A DNA stretch of 16,866 nucleotides from positions 1 to 16,866 of the forward strand of contig CANMEW010000020.1 in assembly GCA_947496905.1 (NCBI GenBank). The letters are read 5' to 3'. Origin of the DNA: Rickettsiales bacterium (GTDB lineage Bacteria; Pseudomonadota; Alphaproteobacteria; Rickettsiales; UBA1997). The position numbers and the translations under genes were made by a program. Below the pieces are notes generated by a model that worked only from the letters and a program-made list of their open reading frames with translations, did no database searches and was not told the origin of the DNA. Every line of letters begins with the position of its first letter. The stretch's first letter is position 1. Below, in pieces: positions 7,042 to 15,321 of the stretch.

Positions 7042-7359
7042 ATGACCGCTTACATTTTTGCCTTAGTAAAAAATATTTCTGATCAGGATCTGTATTCGAA
7101 ATATGTCGAGAAAAATTCACCAACAGTAGCCAAATATGGCGGACGATTTCTTTATCGCAACGGACCTCGCGAACTATTAGAGGGCAATCCGATTGACGAC
7201 CGCATCGTTATTTTAGAATTCAATTCAGTTGAGGCTGCCAAAAATTGGTACCACTCTCCAGATTACACAAAGGTTAAAGCAATAAGATGCGATATTGCAG
7301 AAGCGTCCCTTTACGTAATAGATTCTTTACAAACCGCATCAATCTCGGACAAATCATGA
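7042..7359 (+). CDS. DUF1330 domain protein
   Basis: 105 aa from ATG 7042. It matches the DUF1330 pattern: MTAYIFALVKNISDQDLYSKYVEKNSPTVAKYGGRFLYRNG, then RIVILEFNSVEAAKNWYHSPDYTKVKAIR. These are small ferredoxin-like alpha/beta-barrel proteins of unclear biochemical role. An upstream TTG (6940) would add 34 residues with no family similarity, so ATG 7042 is preferred. Its stop overlaps the start of the next gene by ATGA, indicating translational coupling and a shared transcript with the acyltransferase. First gene of the + strand signalling/uptake operon. Confidence 0.88.
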   Translation: MTAYIFALVKNISDQDLYSKYVEKNSPTVAKYGGRFLYRNGPRELLEGNPIDDRIVILEFNSVEAAKNWYHSPDYTKVKAIRCDIAEASLYVIDSLQTASISDKS

Positions 7360-7931
7360 CCAAAAACTTAGATCGTCACACTCCAAAATTAGATATTTTT
7401 TTCACTGAAGATGAAACTTTGTTGCAGCAGTTTTACGAGTTGCGTGATGAAATTTATGTTAATGAGAATGGCTGGAAATATTACAAAGGAACAGAAAAAA
7501 AATTTGATCTGAGCTGCAGGATTATTGTGGTTGTGAGTGATGGAGAGGTAGTTGGCGGAATGAGAGTGATGTTTTCCGACGAAAATAATTTTTTATCGAA
7601 CGAGCTTCCGGGCACTCAATATGAATACAGAAAAGTTGTGAGGTTTGACAACAGAGACTTAGTCATCGCTGAATTTTCTACGGTAGTCATAGAGAGAGAA
7701 TTTAGGTCATCTAGCGTTACAATTGAGTTGTTTAATCTTGCAACAAAAGCAGCAAATGAGCATAGCTGCCACTATATTTTTGGACTGTCCATGATGACAA
7801 ACTGTAGAAGCTACAAGTCTGATGCTACAGCCCTAGAGTATGACTTGGAAATCATAATAAATTACCCGTGGAGGAGAGAGGATTTTTTTAACTTTCTCGA
7901 TCTATTCCCAGTTTACGTCCGTCTTAATTAA
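7356..7931 (+). CDS. LuxI/FeeM-like GNAT N-acyltransferase
   Basis: 191 aa, start overlapping the previous stop by ATGA. It shows the layout of the acyl-homoserine-lactone synthase/FeeM branch of the GNAT fold: LRDEIYVNENGW gives R30, Y34 and W40 with the same spacing as the R, F and W invariant in LuxI; D51 follows at the LuxI spacing; VVGGMR (R70) is the Arg strand; and AEFSTVVI carries E106 where LuxI has its catalytic-site Glu. The LuxI Arg three residues later is Thr (T109), and the second Asp of the LuxI DxxD is Cys. The product would therefore be an N-acyl compound, but not necessarily a homoserine lactone. The alternative is an unspecialised acetyltransferase. The TonB-dependent receptor starts 8 bases downstream. 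Confidence 0.72.
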   Translation: MTKNLDRHTPKLDIFFTEDETLLQQFYELRDEIYVNENGWKYYKGTEKKFDLSCRIIVVVSDGEVVGGMRVMFSDENNFLSNELPGTQYEYRKVVRFDNRDLVIAEFSTVVIEREFRSSSVTIELFNLATKAANEHSCHYIFGLSMMTNCRSYKSDATALEYDLEIIINYPWRREDFFNFLDLFPVYVRLN

Positions 7932-7939
7932 ATAATTTC

Positions 7940-9934
7940 ATGATATCGACGAAGAAAAACTTAGAGAAATTTTTTATTTTTATTTTTTGCCTTCAATTTT
8001 TTTACCAAAATGCACAAGCAAAAATATCGGACTTAACAGCTACCTTTAGTCCTGAAATTTTCTCTCTTTCAAAAAAGAAGGAAAATGCTTTCGACTCACC
8101 TTCGGCGACTTATGTTTTGGGATCTGAGGATATCAGAAGATCTGGCGCCACTTCAATTCCTGAAGCTTTGCGCCTTGTTCCCGGCTTGCAGGTGTCAAGG
8201 ATGGATGGTAACAAATGGGCAATCACTGCTAGGGGTTTTGACCGTCAATTTTCTAACAAGCTGTTAGTAATGATTGATGGTAGGACCGTTTATACCACCT
8301 TGTTTTCTGGAGTATTTTGGGATATCCAAGATTACGTAATTGAAGATATTGATCGCATCGAAGTTGTTAGAGGTCCAGGTGGAACAATTTGGGGCGCCAA
8401 TGCGGTTAATGGTGTAATTAACATCATCACTAAAAGCGCGACTCAGACGCAAGGCGTCTATGTTTCGCAAATTGCTGGCAGCCAAGATAAATCGATTACC
8501 GAGGCAAGATTTGGTGGCAGCACTAGTAAAAAAGACGATTACAGATTTTACGTAAAAAAAGCAGTTCGTGATGCGGTTGATAGATATGACACCAATGGCA
8601 GTAATCATGACGGAATAAAGCAAGACCGCGCTGGCTTTAGATACGATGTTAGTTCTATTAAAAATAACTCCATCTCAATACATGGTGATATTTTTAGTGG
8701 TGTAGCAAAAAATTATTTCGCCAATTTAAACAACCCAAGCAGGAACAATAAGGATTCTCGTGGTGCAAATTTAGTAGTTAATTGGGATAGAAAATTATCC
8801 AAAAAATCGAATTTCATTTTGAATTCTTACCTGGATTACGACCAATTTAGTATTCCAGTTTTACAAAGAAGTGCACGAACTTTGGATGTAGATTTTCAGC
8901 ATTTTTATAACTTTTCCAAAGACAATCAATTCACTTGGGGAGTAGGTTACAGGCAAATCGCCGACGATATTGAGGAAAGTAAAGCTGGTGCAGATATTCC
9001 ACTTCACTACTCTGTGAGCCATAGAAACGATCAATGGTTCACAGCCTTCGTTCAAGAAAAAATTGGCCTAGTAGCTGACAAGCTTTACTTGACGCTAGGA
9101 TCTAAATTCGAAAAGAATGATTTTACCGGCTTTGAATATCAGCCTAATGCTCGATTAGCCTATTACCCAGCTCGAAATCAAACTCTCTGGGCGTCAGTTT
9201 CTAGATCAGTAAGAGTGCCTACTAGAGGGGAAAGTGACGTAACAATAAAAAGTGGTAGCCTCGCAATAAATCAAGGCAGCCCAACCTACGGGGTAGAGCA
9301 GTTAATAGCCTATGAAACTGGCTACAGAATTAAACCAACCAGCAAAACCCTGATTGATGCTACCACCTTCTACAATGACTATTCAAAACTCAGAACCTTC
9401 GAGCGTTCAGATCCGTCAAATCCACTCTCAGCTCCACTTGCTGCAAACTTAGGATATGGAGAATCTTATGGATTCGAATTATCTACCAAATGGCAGGCAA
9501 CAAATGATCTAAAATTAGAGGCTAGCTACGATCACTTGGATGTATTTTTACATGTCAGCGAACATTCGGCCGACGATTTAGAAGGATCAATCATGATGAC
9601 AATTTCTGATAATTTGGAGAATGCGGAAGGGCAATCCCCTCACGACCAATTCAAATTAAAATCTTTTTATAACATAACTCCAAAAATAGAGTTTGATAAC
9701 ACTCTCTACTATGTAAGCGGTCTGAATAAGGGCATAAGCAATACGAATAAGGGAATTCCCTCTTACACTAGACTAGACACAAGATTAGGATATCTCGCGA
9801 CAAAAAATCTTGATTTAAGCATCGGCATTCAAAACTTACTTGATCAAAGACATACCGAATTCAAGAAAGCTCTTTACAATAATCAGACAACCTTAGGCCG
9901 CACATTTTATCTAAAAATGGCATGGCAATATTAA
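7940..9934 (+). CDS. TonB-dependent outer-membrane receptor
   Basis: 664 aa. Signal peptide 1-27 (FFIFIFCLQFF...AQA). The plug domain (about 45-165) contains SPSATYVLGSEDIRRSGATSIPEALRLVPGLQVSR, ITARGF, LVMIDGRTVYT, and IDRIEVVRGPGGTIWGANAVNGVINIITKSA, the classic plug signature. The rest is a 22-strand beta-barrel-type region ending in the terminal aromatic Tyr (KMAWQY) needed for BAM recognition. It imports a scarce ligand powered by TonB-ExbBD. The substrate is not readable from sequence; close relatives carrying this plug are common and not clearly siderophore-specific. The stop overlaps the yfiR-like start by 13 bases. No clear TonB box is seen before the plug. Confidence 0.95.
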   Translation: MISTKKNLEKFFIFIFCLQFFYQNAQAKISDLTATFSPEIFSLSKKKENAFDSPSATYVLGSEDIRRSGATSIPEALRLVPGLQVSRMDGNKWAITARGFDRQFSNKLLVMIDGRTVYTTLFSGVFWDIQDYVIEDIDRIEVVRGPGGTIWGANAVNGVINIITKSATQTQGVYVSQIAGSQDKSITEARFGGSTSKKDDYRFYVKKAVRDAVDRYDTNGSNHDGIKQDRAGFRYDVSSIKNNSISIHGDIFSGVAKNYFANLNNPSRNNKDSRGANLVVNWDRKLSKKSNFILNSYLDYDQFSIPVLQRSARTLDVDFQHFYNFSKDNQFTWGVGYRQIADDIEESKAGADIPLHYSVSHRNDQWFTAFVQEKIGLVADKLYLTLGSKFEKNDFTGFEYQPNARLAYYPARNQTLWASVSRSVRVPTRGESDVTIKSGSLAINQGSPTYGVEQLIAYETGYRIKPTSKTLIDATTFYNDYSKLRTFERSDPSNPLSAPLAANLGYGESYGFELSTKWQATNDLKLEASYDHLDVFLHVSEHSADDLEGSIMMTISDNLENAEGQSPHDQFKLKSFYNITPKIEFDNTLYYVSGLNKGISNTNKGIPSYTRLDTRLGYLATKNLDLSIGIQNLLDQRHTEFKKALYNNQTTLGRTFYLKMAWQY

Positions 9935-10458
9935 AATACTTGAACCTTAAAAAATCGCTGCAGAGAGTTCATTTTACTGGGCTGAGGGGGGTGTTAACAA
10001 TACTCCTTGTGGGGATTTTTTTAATACCAAGGTCATTTGCAGAAATTATTAACGCCTCTGAGGCAAAAGCTTTTTCTTCTTTCATCGAAAGCTTAATCCT
10101 CACAACGCAGACTTCAAAACAAGGGAGAGTCTGTTTTTTTGGTAGTGACGAGATATCTAAAATCTTGATTAACAATTTTCCCAATCCCATCAACCTAGAT
10201 CGCGATCCATCAAAATACGAATCCTGCAAAATAACTTACATCGCACTAGACAAGGAAAAGGGATTCCGGCAAGAGATCAACAAATTCAATCAGAGTAAAA
10301 TTTTAACCATCGCGATTTTTGATGGGTTCACAGAAAAAGGTGGAACCATTAAAGTGCAGATGGGAAGAAGAGATTTTGAGTTAACCATTAACTCAGAATT
10401 TGTAAAAGCCTCAGGCGTCAAGCTTGGCGCCTTTGAATCAAACTTATCTATCAATTAA
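9922..10458 (+). CDS. YfiR-family (DUF4154) periplasmic regulator
   Basis: 178 aa. The basic 22-residue start and hydrophobic GVLTILLVGIFLI, then SFA, form a signal peptide cut near residue 40. The mature domain has the DUF4154/YfiR pattern: RVCFFGSDEISKIL, a YESCKITYIAL strand, and the characteristic block ILTIAIFDGFTEKGGTIKVQ...FELTINSEFVKASGVKLGAFESNLS. YfiR in Pseudomonas is a periplasmic repressor of the diguanylate cyclase YfiN. DUF4154 genes are often paired with TonB-dependent receptors and hybrid kinases. Here it overlaps the receptor gene by 13 bases and is followed by an HPt gene. The likely target is the periplasmic part of the divergent kinase; this is inference. Confidence 0.85.
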   Translation: MAILKYLNLKKSLQRVHFTGLRGVLTILLVGIFLIPRSFAEIINASEAKAFSSFIESLILTTQTSKQGRVCFFGSDEISKILINNFPNPINLDRDPSKYESCKITYIALDKEKGFRQEINKFNQSKILTIAIFDGFTEKGGTIKVQMGRRDFELTINSEFVKASGVKLGAFESNLSIN

Positions 10459-10469
10459 ATCCGATTTTT

Positions 10470-10841
10470 ATGAAAAATGACCAAGTGAAAAAGGCATCTG
10501 TTGACATGAAATATTTCAGAGAAGCGGTTGGTAGTGACGAGAAGTTCAAGAGGGATGTTTTTACTATTTTTAGAAGCAATGTTGATCGCAACATCAGAAA
10601 AATGGAAAGGGCAATTGAGCATGGCGTTAACACCGTCACCAATATTTCTTGGAACATGGCGGCGCATTCATTTAAAGGCTCCGCCTCTTCAATCGGCATG
10701 TTTAAATTAGCCGAAATTCTGGAATACGCTCAAAAGCACCCAGAAGAAACCGTCGAACAAAAAACTGAAATTTTAAATAAAGTTAAAGAAGAAGTTGCTT
10801 TAATTCTTGAATTCATAAACCAAGAATTACTCGGGGAATAA
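10470..10841 (+). CDS. Single-domain HPt phosphotransfer protein
   Basis: 123 aa, all helical and acidic. The HPt signature is AAHSFKGSASSIGMFKLAEILEYAQ, with phospho-His at residue 66 and the following KGSA packing motif. It would accept phosphate from a receiver Asp, most likely D901 of the divergent hybrid kinase, and hand it to a response regulator. No response regulator lies in the window. It starts 11 bases after the YfiR-like gene and is the last gene before a strong terminator. An internal ATG at 10506 is possible but would remove the first helix. Confidence 0.9.
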   Translation: MKNDQVKKASVDMKYFREAVGSDEKFKRDVFTIFRSNVDRNIRKMERAIEHGVNTVTNISWNMAAHSFKGSASSIGMFKLAEILEYAQKHPEETVEQKTEILNKVKEEVALILEFINQELLGE

Positions 10842-10870
10842 GTTTTTTTACACTGCATCTTTCGTTTTAA

Positions 10871-10906
10871 AACCTCGCTTGATCCAAAGATTAGGCGGGG
10901 TTTTTT
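10871..10906 (+). terminator. Rho-independent terminator after the HPt gene
   Basis: AACCTCGC (10871-10878) pairs with GCGGGGTT (10895-10902, one T-G wobble), the loop is about 16 bases, and a run of T (10901-10906) follows. It ends the receptor/YfiR/HPt transcript and insulates ispH, which begins 33 bases downstream. Confidence 0.85.
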
Positions 10907-10938
10907 GTTGCCACTAATTTTTAGACTCTAGGAAGCGA

Positions 10939-11886
10939 ATGAATATTATCCTTGCCAAACCTCGTGGATTCTGCGCTGGAGTCACTCGCGCAATCGAAAC
11001 CGTAGAGAAAGCTTTGGCAAAATTCGGACCGCCGGTTTACGTCAGACATGAAATTGTGCACAATAAATTCGTCGTGGAATCTCTGCGCAAAAAAGGCGCT
11101 ATTTTTGTTGATGAGGTTGACCAAATCCCACTCAAAGCAATTACAATTTTTTCAGCTCACGGCGTCTCTGACAAGGTTGAAGAAAATTCTTTACTGCGAG
11201 AACTCAACATCATCGATGCCACCTGCCCTTTAGTTAGTAAGGTTCACCGCGAAGCAAAAAAATACGAAGAAGAAAATTACGAAATAATTTTAATTGGTCA
11301 CAAGGGTCACCCAGAGGTAGAAGGAACTAGTGGCAGAGTTAAAAAGGATGTGATTTTGGTTACTAACGAACATGATGCGCACAGCGTTGAAGTAAAAAAT
11401 CCTGACAAAATCGCTTACGTAACTCAAACCACTTTGAGCGTTGATGACACTAAAAAAATCGTCGAAATTTTAGAAAAAAGATTTCCGCAAATGCAGCAAG
11501 GTCTTGCCACGAAAGACATCTGCTACGCCACGCAAAACAGGCAAGATGCAGTCCGCTCACTCTCTAAAATGGTTGATCTACTTTTAGTTATTGGCTCGCA
11601 AAACAGCTCAAACTCCAACCGTCTGCGTGACCTCGGTGAGGAGTCAAACCTACCATCTTACCTCATTAACGACATGTCCGACATTAATCCGAAATGGTTC
11701 GACGGCGTGAACAACATTGGCTTAACTGCCGGCGCATCGGCGCCAGAAATTTTAGTTCAAGAAGTAATCGGTAAAATTAAAGAAATGTCACGTTCCGAGG
11801 TCACCGTTTGCGACATGGACGGAATCACCGAAAACACATTTTTTGCCCTACCAAAAAAAGTCAGAGAAAATGTCAGATCAAATTAA
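10939..11886 (+). CDS. ispH: 4-hydroxy-3-methylbut-2-enyl diphosphate reductase
   Basis: 315 aa. All IspH/LytB hallmarks are present: iron-sulfur ligands C12 (RGFCAGV), C96 (ATCPLV) and C195 (DICYATQNRQ), and substrate-site residues H41 (EIVHN), H74 (SAHGV), H124 and E126 (HPEVEG). It carries out the last step of the non-mevalonate (MEP) isoprenoid pathway, making IPP and DMAPP. The length is normal for the family. Its stop lies 14 bases inside the thrS reading frame (the ATG of thrS is at 11870), indicating coupling. The terminator directly upstream suggests a separate promoter in the short gap before it. Confidence 0.96.
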   Translation: MNIILAKPRGFCAGVTRAIETVEKALAKFGPPVYVRHEIVHNKFVVESLRKKGAIFVDEVDQIPLKAITIFSAHGVSDKVEENSLLRELNIIDATCPLVSKVHREAKKYEEENYEIILIGHKGHPEVEGTSGRVKKDVILVTNEHDAHSVEVKNPDKIAYVTQTTLSVDDTKKIVEILEKRFPQMQQGLATKDICYATQNRQDAVRSLSKMVDLLLVIGSQNSSNSNRLRDLGEESNLPSYLINDMSDINPKWFDGVNNIGLTAGASAPEILVQEVIGKIKEMSRSEVTVCDMDGITENTFFALPKKVRENVRSN

Positions 11887-13789
11887 AATAACCTTTCCTG
11901 ATGGCGCTTCCCGTGAGTTTTCTTGTGGCGTAAGTGGCTTTGAAGTCGCCAAAACAATTTCTATTTCTTTGGCAAAAATTGCCTTAGCAATGAAGGTTGA
12001 TGGCGAGTTAAAAGACCTTTCATGCCTCATTCAATCCGACTCCAAAATCGAAATCATCACCCCAAAAAGTGGAGTTGATGCACTTGAAATTATTCGTCAC
12101 GATGCCGCCCACATTATGGCAGAAGCGGTTAAAGAACTCTTTCCCGACACCCAAGTTACAATCGGGCCAGCAATTGAAAATGGATTTTACTACGACTTCG
12201 CACGCAAAACCCCTTTCGCTCTGGATGACCTAGAAATAATTGAAAATAAAATGCGTGAGATCGTGAAGCGTGACGAGAAGCTGGTTCGCGAGATTTGGAA
12301 ACGAGATGACGCCGTAAAATTTTTTCACTCAATTGGCGAAAAATACAAAGCGGAGATCATCGCCTCAATCCCATCTGAGCAAGACATCTCCCTTTACCGC
12401 CAAGGTGATTTCATCGATCTCTGTCGCGGTCCACACGCACCTTCAACTTCTCACGTCAAATATTTCAAACTAATGAAGCTTGCTGGCGCCTACTGGCGCG
12501 GCGATTCCAAAAATGAAATGCTGCAACGCATTTACGGCACCGCTTGGGAAAGCGAAGAGTCTCTCAAAAAACATCTCCACATGTTGGAGGAGGCAGCAAA
12601 AAGAGATCACCGCAAAATTGGTCGCGAACTAGATTTATTCCACACTCAAGAAGAGGCTGCGGGTTCGGTGTTTTGGCACCACAAGGGCTACGTCATTTAC
12701 CGCGAAATCGAAAATTACCTTCGCCAAAAATTGGAAAAAAATGGCTACCTAGAAGTCAAAACCCCGCAAATGGTTGACCGCATCCTCTGGGAAAAATCTG
12801 GTCACTGGGAAAAATTTCGCGAAAATATGTTTGTGGTTGAAAGCGAAGAGCGCATGCTCGCAATCAAGCCGATGAACTGCCCGTGCCATGTGCAAATTTT
12901 TAACCAAGAGCTAAAATCTTACCGTCAATTGCCACTCAGAATGGCAGAATTTGGTAGCTGTCACCGCAATGAATCATCTGGATCACTTCACGGCATCATG
13001 CGCGTTCGCGCCATGACGCAAGACGACGCGCACATTTTTTGTGAAGAATCTCAAATCAATGACGAAACCGTAAAATTCTGCACATTACTCAAAGAAGTTT
13101 ACGGCGATTTCGGCTTCACTGACGTGAAAGTAAAATTTTCTACTCGCCCCGAGAAGCGCGCCGGCTCTGACGAAACTTGGGACAAATCCGAATCTGCTCT
13201 GGCTGAAGCAGTAAAAACTGCCGGACTGACTTACGAAATAAATCCTGGTGAAGGTGCATTTTACGGACCAAAATTAGAGTTTCACTTAACCGATTCAATC
13301 GGTCGCGAATGGCAATGCGGCACTTTACAAGTCGACTTCATTTTGCCGGAACGACTTGACGCAAGCTACGTCGCACAAGACGGCTCTAAGAAACGACCGG
13401 TAATGTTGCACCGCGCCATCATCGGAACTTTTGAACGCTTCATTGGAATTTTAATCGAAAATTGCGCCGGCAAATTTCCACTTTGGTTAGCGCCAACCCA
13501 AATGGTAATCGCCACAATTACTAACGACTCCAACACCTACGCCTCACAGGTTTTAGAAAAATTAAAAGCCGAAGGATTTAGAGCTGAAGCCGATTTAGAC
13601 GCGCAAAAAATTTCTTACAAAATTCGCGAACATTCTTTGAAAAAAGTTCCCTACATCCTTGCTGTTGGAAAAAAGGAATCTGAAATTGGCGCGGTTTCAG
13701 TGCGTAAATTTGGTGAAGAAACACAGGCCGTAATGATGCTAGACGAATTCATCGCTGCAGCAAAAGAACAAATCAGAATCAAAGCTTAA
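11870..13789 (+). CDS. thrS: Threonyl-tRNA synthetase
   Basis: 639 aa from ATG 11870, where MSDQIKITFPDG begins the TGS domain (1-62); an upstream in-frame start at 11843 is rejected. The editing domain carries H77 and H81 (HDAAHIMAE) and C185 (DLCRGPH). The class II core contains MNCPCH (335-340), motif 2 FGSCHRNE (362-367) and motif 3 GTFERF (519-524). Zinc ligands C337, H388 and H514 are all present. The C-terminal anticodon-binding domain starts near residue 540. It charges tRNA-Thr and hydrolyses Ser-tRNA-Thr. It overlaps ispH by 17 bases. Confidence 0.97.
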   Translation: MSDQIKITFPDGASREFSCGVSGFEVAKTISISLAKIALAMKVDGELKDLSCLIQSDSKIEIITPKSGVDALEIIRHDAAHIMAEAVKELFPDTQVTIGPAIENGFYYDFARKTPFALDDLEIIENKMREIVKRDEKLVREIWKRDDAVKFFHSIGEKYKAEIIASIPSEQDISLYRQGDFIDLCRGPHAPSTSHVKYFKLMKLAGAYWRGDSKNEMLQRIYGTAWESEESLKKHLHMLEEAAKRDHRKIGRELDLFHTQEEAAGSVFWHHKGYVIYREIENYLRQKLEKNGYLEVKTPQMVDRILWEKSGHWEKFRENMFVVESEERMLAIKPMNCPCHVQIFNQELKSYRQLPLRMAEFGSCHRNESSGSLHGIMRVRAMTQDDAHIFCEESQINDETVKFCTLLKEVYGDFGFTDVKVKFSTRPEKRAGSDETWDKSESALAEAVKTAGLTYEINPGEGAFYGPKLEFHLTDSIGREWQCGTLQVDFILPERLDASYVAQDGSKKRPVMLHRAIIGTFERFIGILIENCAGKFPLWLAPTQMVIATITNDSNTYASQVLEKLKAEGFRAEADLDAQKISYKIREHSLKKVPYILAVGKKESEIGAVSVRKFGEETQAVMMLDEFIAAAKEQIRIKA

Positions 13790-13804
13790 CCGGAATTGCC
13801 ATTA

Positions 13805-14191
13805 ATGAGCTTCAAGACCTTCAAAATATTTTTATTCTCCTCTCTACTTTGTCTTAACGCTTGCAGCAGTAATGTTGAAACTCCGACAGCAGTAGTCGCT
13901 CCACAAAATCCTTACGGCTACCAACAGCCTTACGCACCACAAAACCCTTACCAATACCAGCAGCCCTACCCTCCACAAAATCCTTACGGCTACCAACAGC
14001 CTTACGCGGCACAAATCCCTTACCCTTACCAAGCTCCGGGCTCAAGGTACTACTCAAACCCTTACGCCATTCCACCTGCAGAATATTACCCACCTCAATA
14101 CGATGCCGACCAATATTACGTCCCGCCAACACGTTACCAAAACATGGAGCCGCCGGTGCAGTTTAAGAATATCGGCTCTCAGCCATTTTAA
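13805..14191 (+). CDS. Tyr/Pro/Gln-rich repeat lipoprotein
   Basis: 128 aa from ATG 13805; TTG 13796 would add three residues. The signal peptide (FKIFLFSSLLCLNAC) ends in a good lipobox LNAC, giving an outer-membrane or inner-membrane lipoprotein. The mature chain is low complexity. Four 12-residue repeats (13898-14041) have the pattern APQNPYGYQQPY, and a Tyr/Pro-rich tail follows (YYPPQYDADQYYVPP). There is no enzymatic domain. Repeats of this kind are seen in surface or cell-wall-binding proteins, but the role here is not known. The gene lies between thrS and trpD with short gaps on both sides, probably cotranscribed. Confidence 0.85.
   Translation: MSFKTFKIFLFSSLLCLNACSSNVETPTAVVAPQNPYGYQQPYAPQNPYQYQQPYPPQNPYGYQQPYAAQIPYPYQAPGSRYYSNPYAIPPAEYYPPQYDADQYYVPPTRYQNMEPPVQFKNIGSQPF
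13898..14041 (+). repeat. Four tandem 36-bp coding repeats
   Basis: Units at 13898-13933, 13934-13969, 13970-14005 and 14006-14041. Units 1 and 3 are nearly identical; unit 4 is diverged. The length is a multiple of three, so gain or loss keeps the reading frame and could vary protein length. Confidence 0.9.
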
Positions 14192-14209
14192 GCGTAAAAA
14201 ACACTGTTC

Positions 14210-15160
14210 GTGAAAAACTTTTCCCCACAAAATTTTGAAGAAATTTTCGATCAAATCGTCGAGAGGAAAATCAACGACGCTGAAATCAAAAAATTTTTAC
14301 TCGACCTCAATGAAGCAGACCTTCCAAGCAATGCTTTTATTGGAGCGGTAGCTTCTCTAAAAAAGCGCATGAAAAAAATTTCTGCGCCAAAAAATACCAT
14401 TGATGTTTGCGGCACTGGTGGAGATGGACTCAACACTCTTAACATCTCAACCGCAGTTTGTTTTGTGGTTGCTGCAGGCGGAGTTCCAGTCGCCAAACAT
14501 GGCAACAAAGCCATCTCTTCACAATCTGGCTCTGCCGATATTTTTGCTGAATTGGGAATAAAAATTTCCTCCGACATCACTGAAATCGAAAAAAATTTAC
14601 GCGAAAAAAATCTCTGCTTTTTATTCGCTCCCTTCTTTCACGACGCCCTAAAAAACGTCGCTGAAATTCGTAAAAATCTTGGCGTTCCAACAATTTTTAA
14701 TTTTCTGGGACCACTGCTAAATCCAGCAAATAAAAGCTCTCAACTCATTGGCACTTCTCGCAAAGATGTAATGCTAAAAATGGCAAAAGTGCTGGCGCAA
14801 AATAATGAATCAAAAGCCTTCATTGTTCACGGGATGGATGGGATGGATGAAATTTCTCTCTGTGCAGATTCTTTTTTACTACGCCTTGAGAATGGAAAAA
14901 TTTTTGAAGAAGAGGTGATTAATCCCGAAAAATTTGGCTTCAAAAAATGCGGGATTGAGTTTTTGCGAGGAGGTAATCCAAAGCAAAATGCAGAAAAACT
15001 CATTGCTCTTTTAGAGGGAGAGAAATCATTTTACCGCGACATCGTCATTCTAAATTCTGCCTTCGCTTTCAAGCTTGCCGGCAAGGTAGAAAAAATCGAA
15101 GAAGGTGTGGAGCTAGCAAATTCAATCCTGAATAAGGGATTGGCTAAAATTCATTTTTAA
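14210..15160 (+). CDS. trpD: Anthranilate phosphoribosyltransferase
   Basis: 316 aa, GTG start at 14210. The phosphoribosyl-pyrophosphate site is clear: DVCGTGGDGLNTLNIST (65-81), KHGN (96-99), SSQSGSAD, and the NFLGPLLNP block near 160. HGMDGMDEIS is the second magnesium-binding region. It makes phosphoribosyl anthranilate in tryptophan synthesis. It is unlinked to trpE, trpG, trpC or trpF in this window and instead follows thrS and a lipoprotein gene. It is slightly shorter than many homologues (about 340 aa), but all core motifs are present. Confidence 0.95.
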   Translation: MKNFSPQNFEEIFDQIVERKINDAEIKKFLLDLNEADLPSNAFIGAVASLKKRMKKISAPKNTIDVCGTGGDGLNTLNISTAVCFVVAAGGVPVAKHGNKAISSQSGSADIFAELGIKISSDITEIEKNLREKNLCFLFAPFFHDALKNVAEIRKNLGVPTIFNFLGPLLNPANKSSQLIGTSRKDVMLKMAKVLAQNNESKAFIVHGMDGMDEISLCADSFLLRLENGKIFEEEVINPEKFGFKKCGIEFLRGGNPKQNAEKLIALLEGEKSFYRDIVILNSAFAFKLAGKVEKIEEGVELANSILNKGLAKIHF

Positions 15161-15178
15161 TAAATTTAAATAAATCGC

Positions 15179-15289
15179 ATGCCAACAATATTTAGTAGAG
15201 AAAATACTGAGAATAATGGTCCGAACAACAATTTCAATTTACTTACATCGCTCCAAAAAAAATTGATCGCAACCCGAGTAATGCTTTGA
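15179..15289 (+). CDS. Small ORF, 36 aa, unknown
   Basis: ATG 15179 to TGA 15287-15289. The peptide is Asn-rich at the start (NTENNGPNNNFNLL) with an LQKKLIATRVML tail. No ribosome-binding site is evident. Its stop overlaps a possible TTG start of the next gene (TTGA). It could be a leader peptide, the degraded start of a longer version of the downstream gene, or chance. Low confidence. Confidence 0.25.
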   Translation: MPTIFSRENTENNGPNNNFNLLTSLQKKLIATRVML

Positions 15290-15321
15290 GTAACATTTGG
15301 ACCAATACATTAGGAAATGAG

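Noticed and set aside
13898..14041. Possible CRISPR-like array
   Set aside because: The 36-bp units are directly adjacent with no spacers and encode a protein repeat.
13844..14132. Overlapping reverse-strand ORFs opposite the Tyr/Pro lipoprotein
   Set aside because: The 36-bp repeats keep several frames open; the forward frame has a signal peptide and lipobox.
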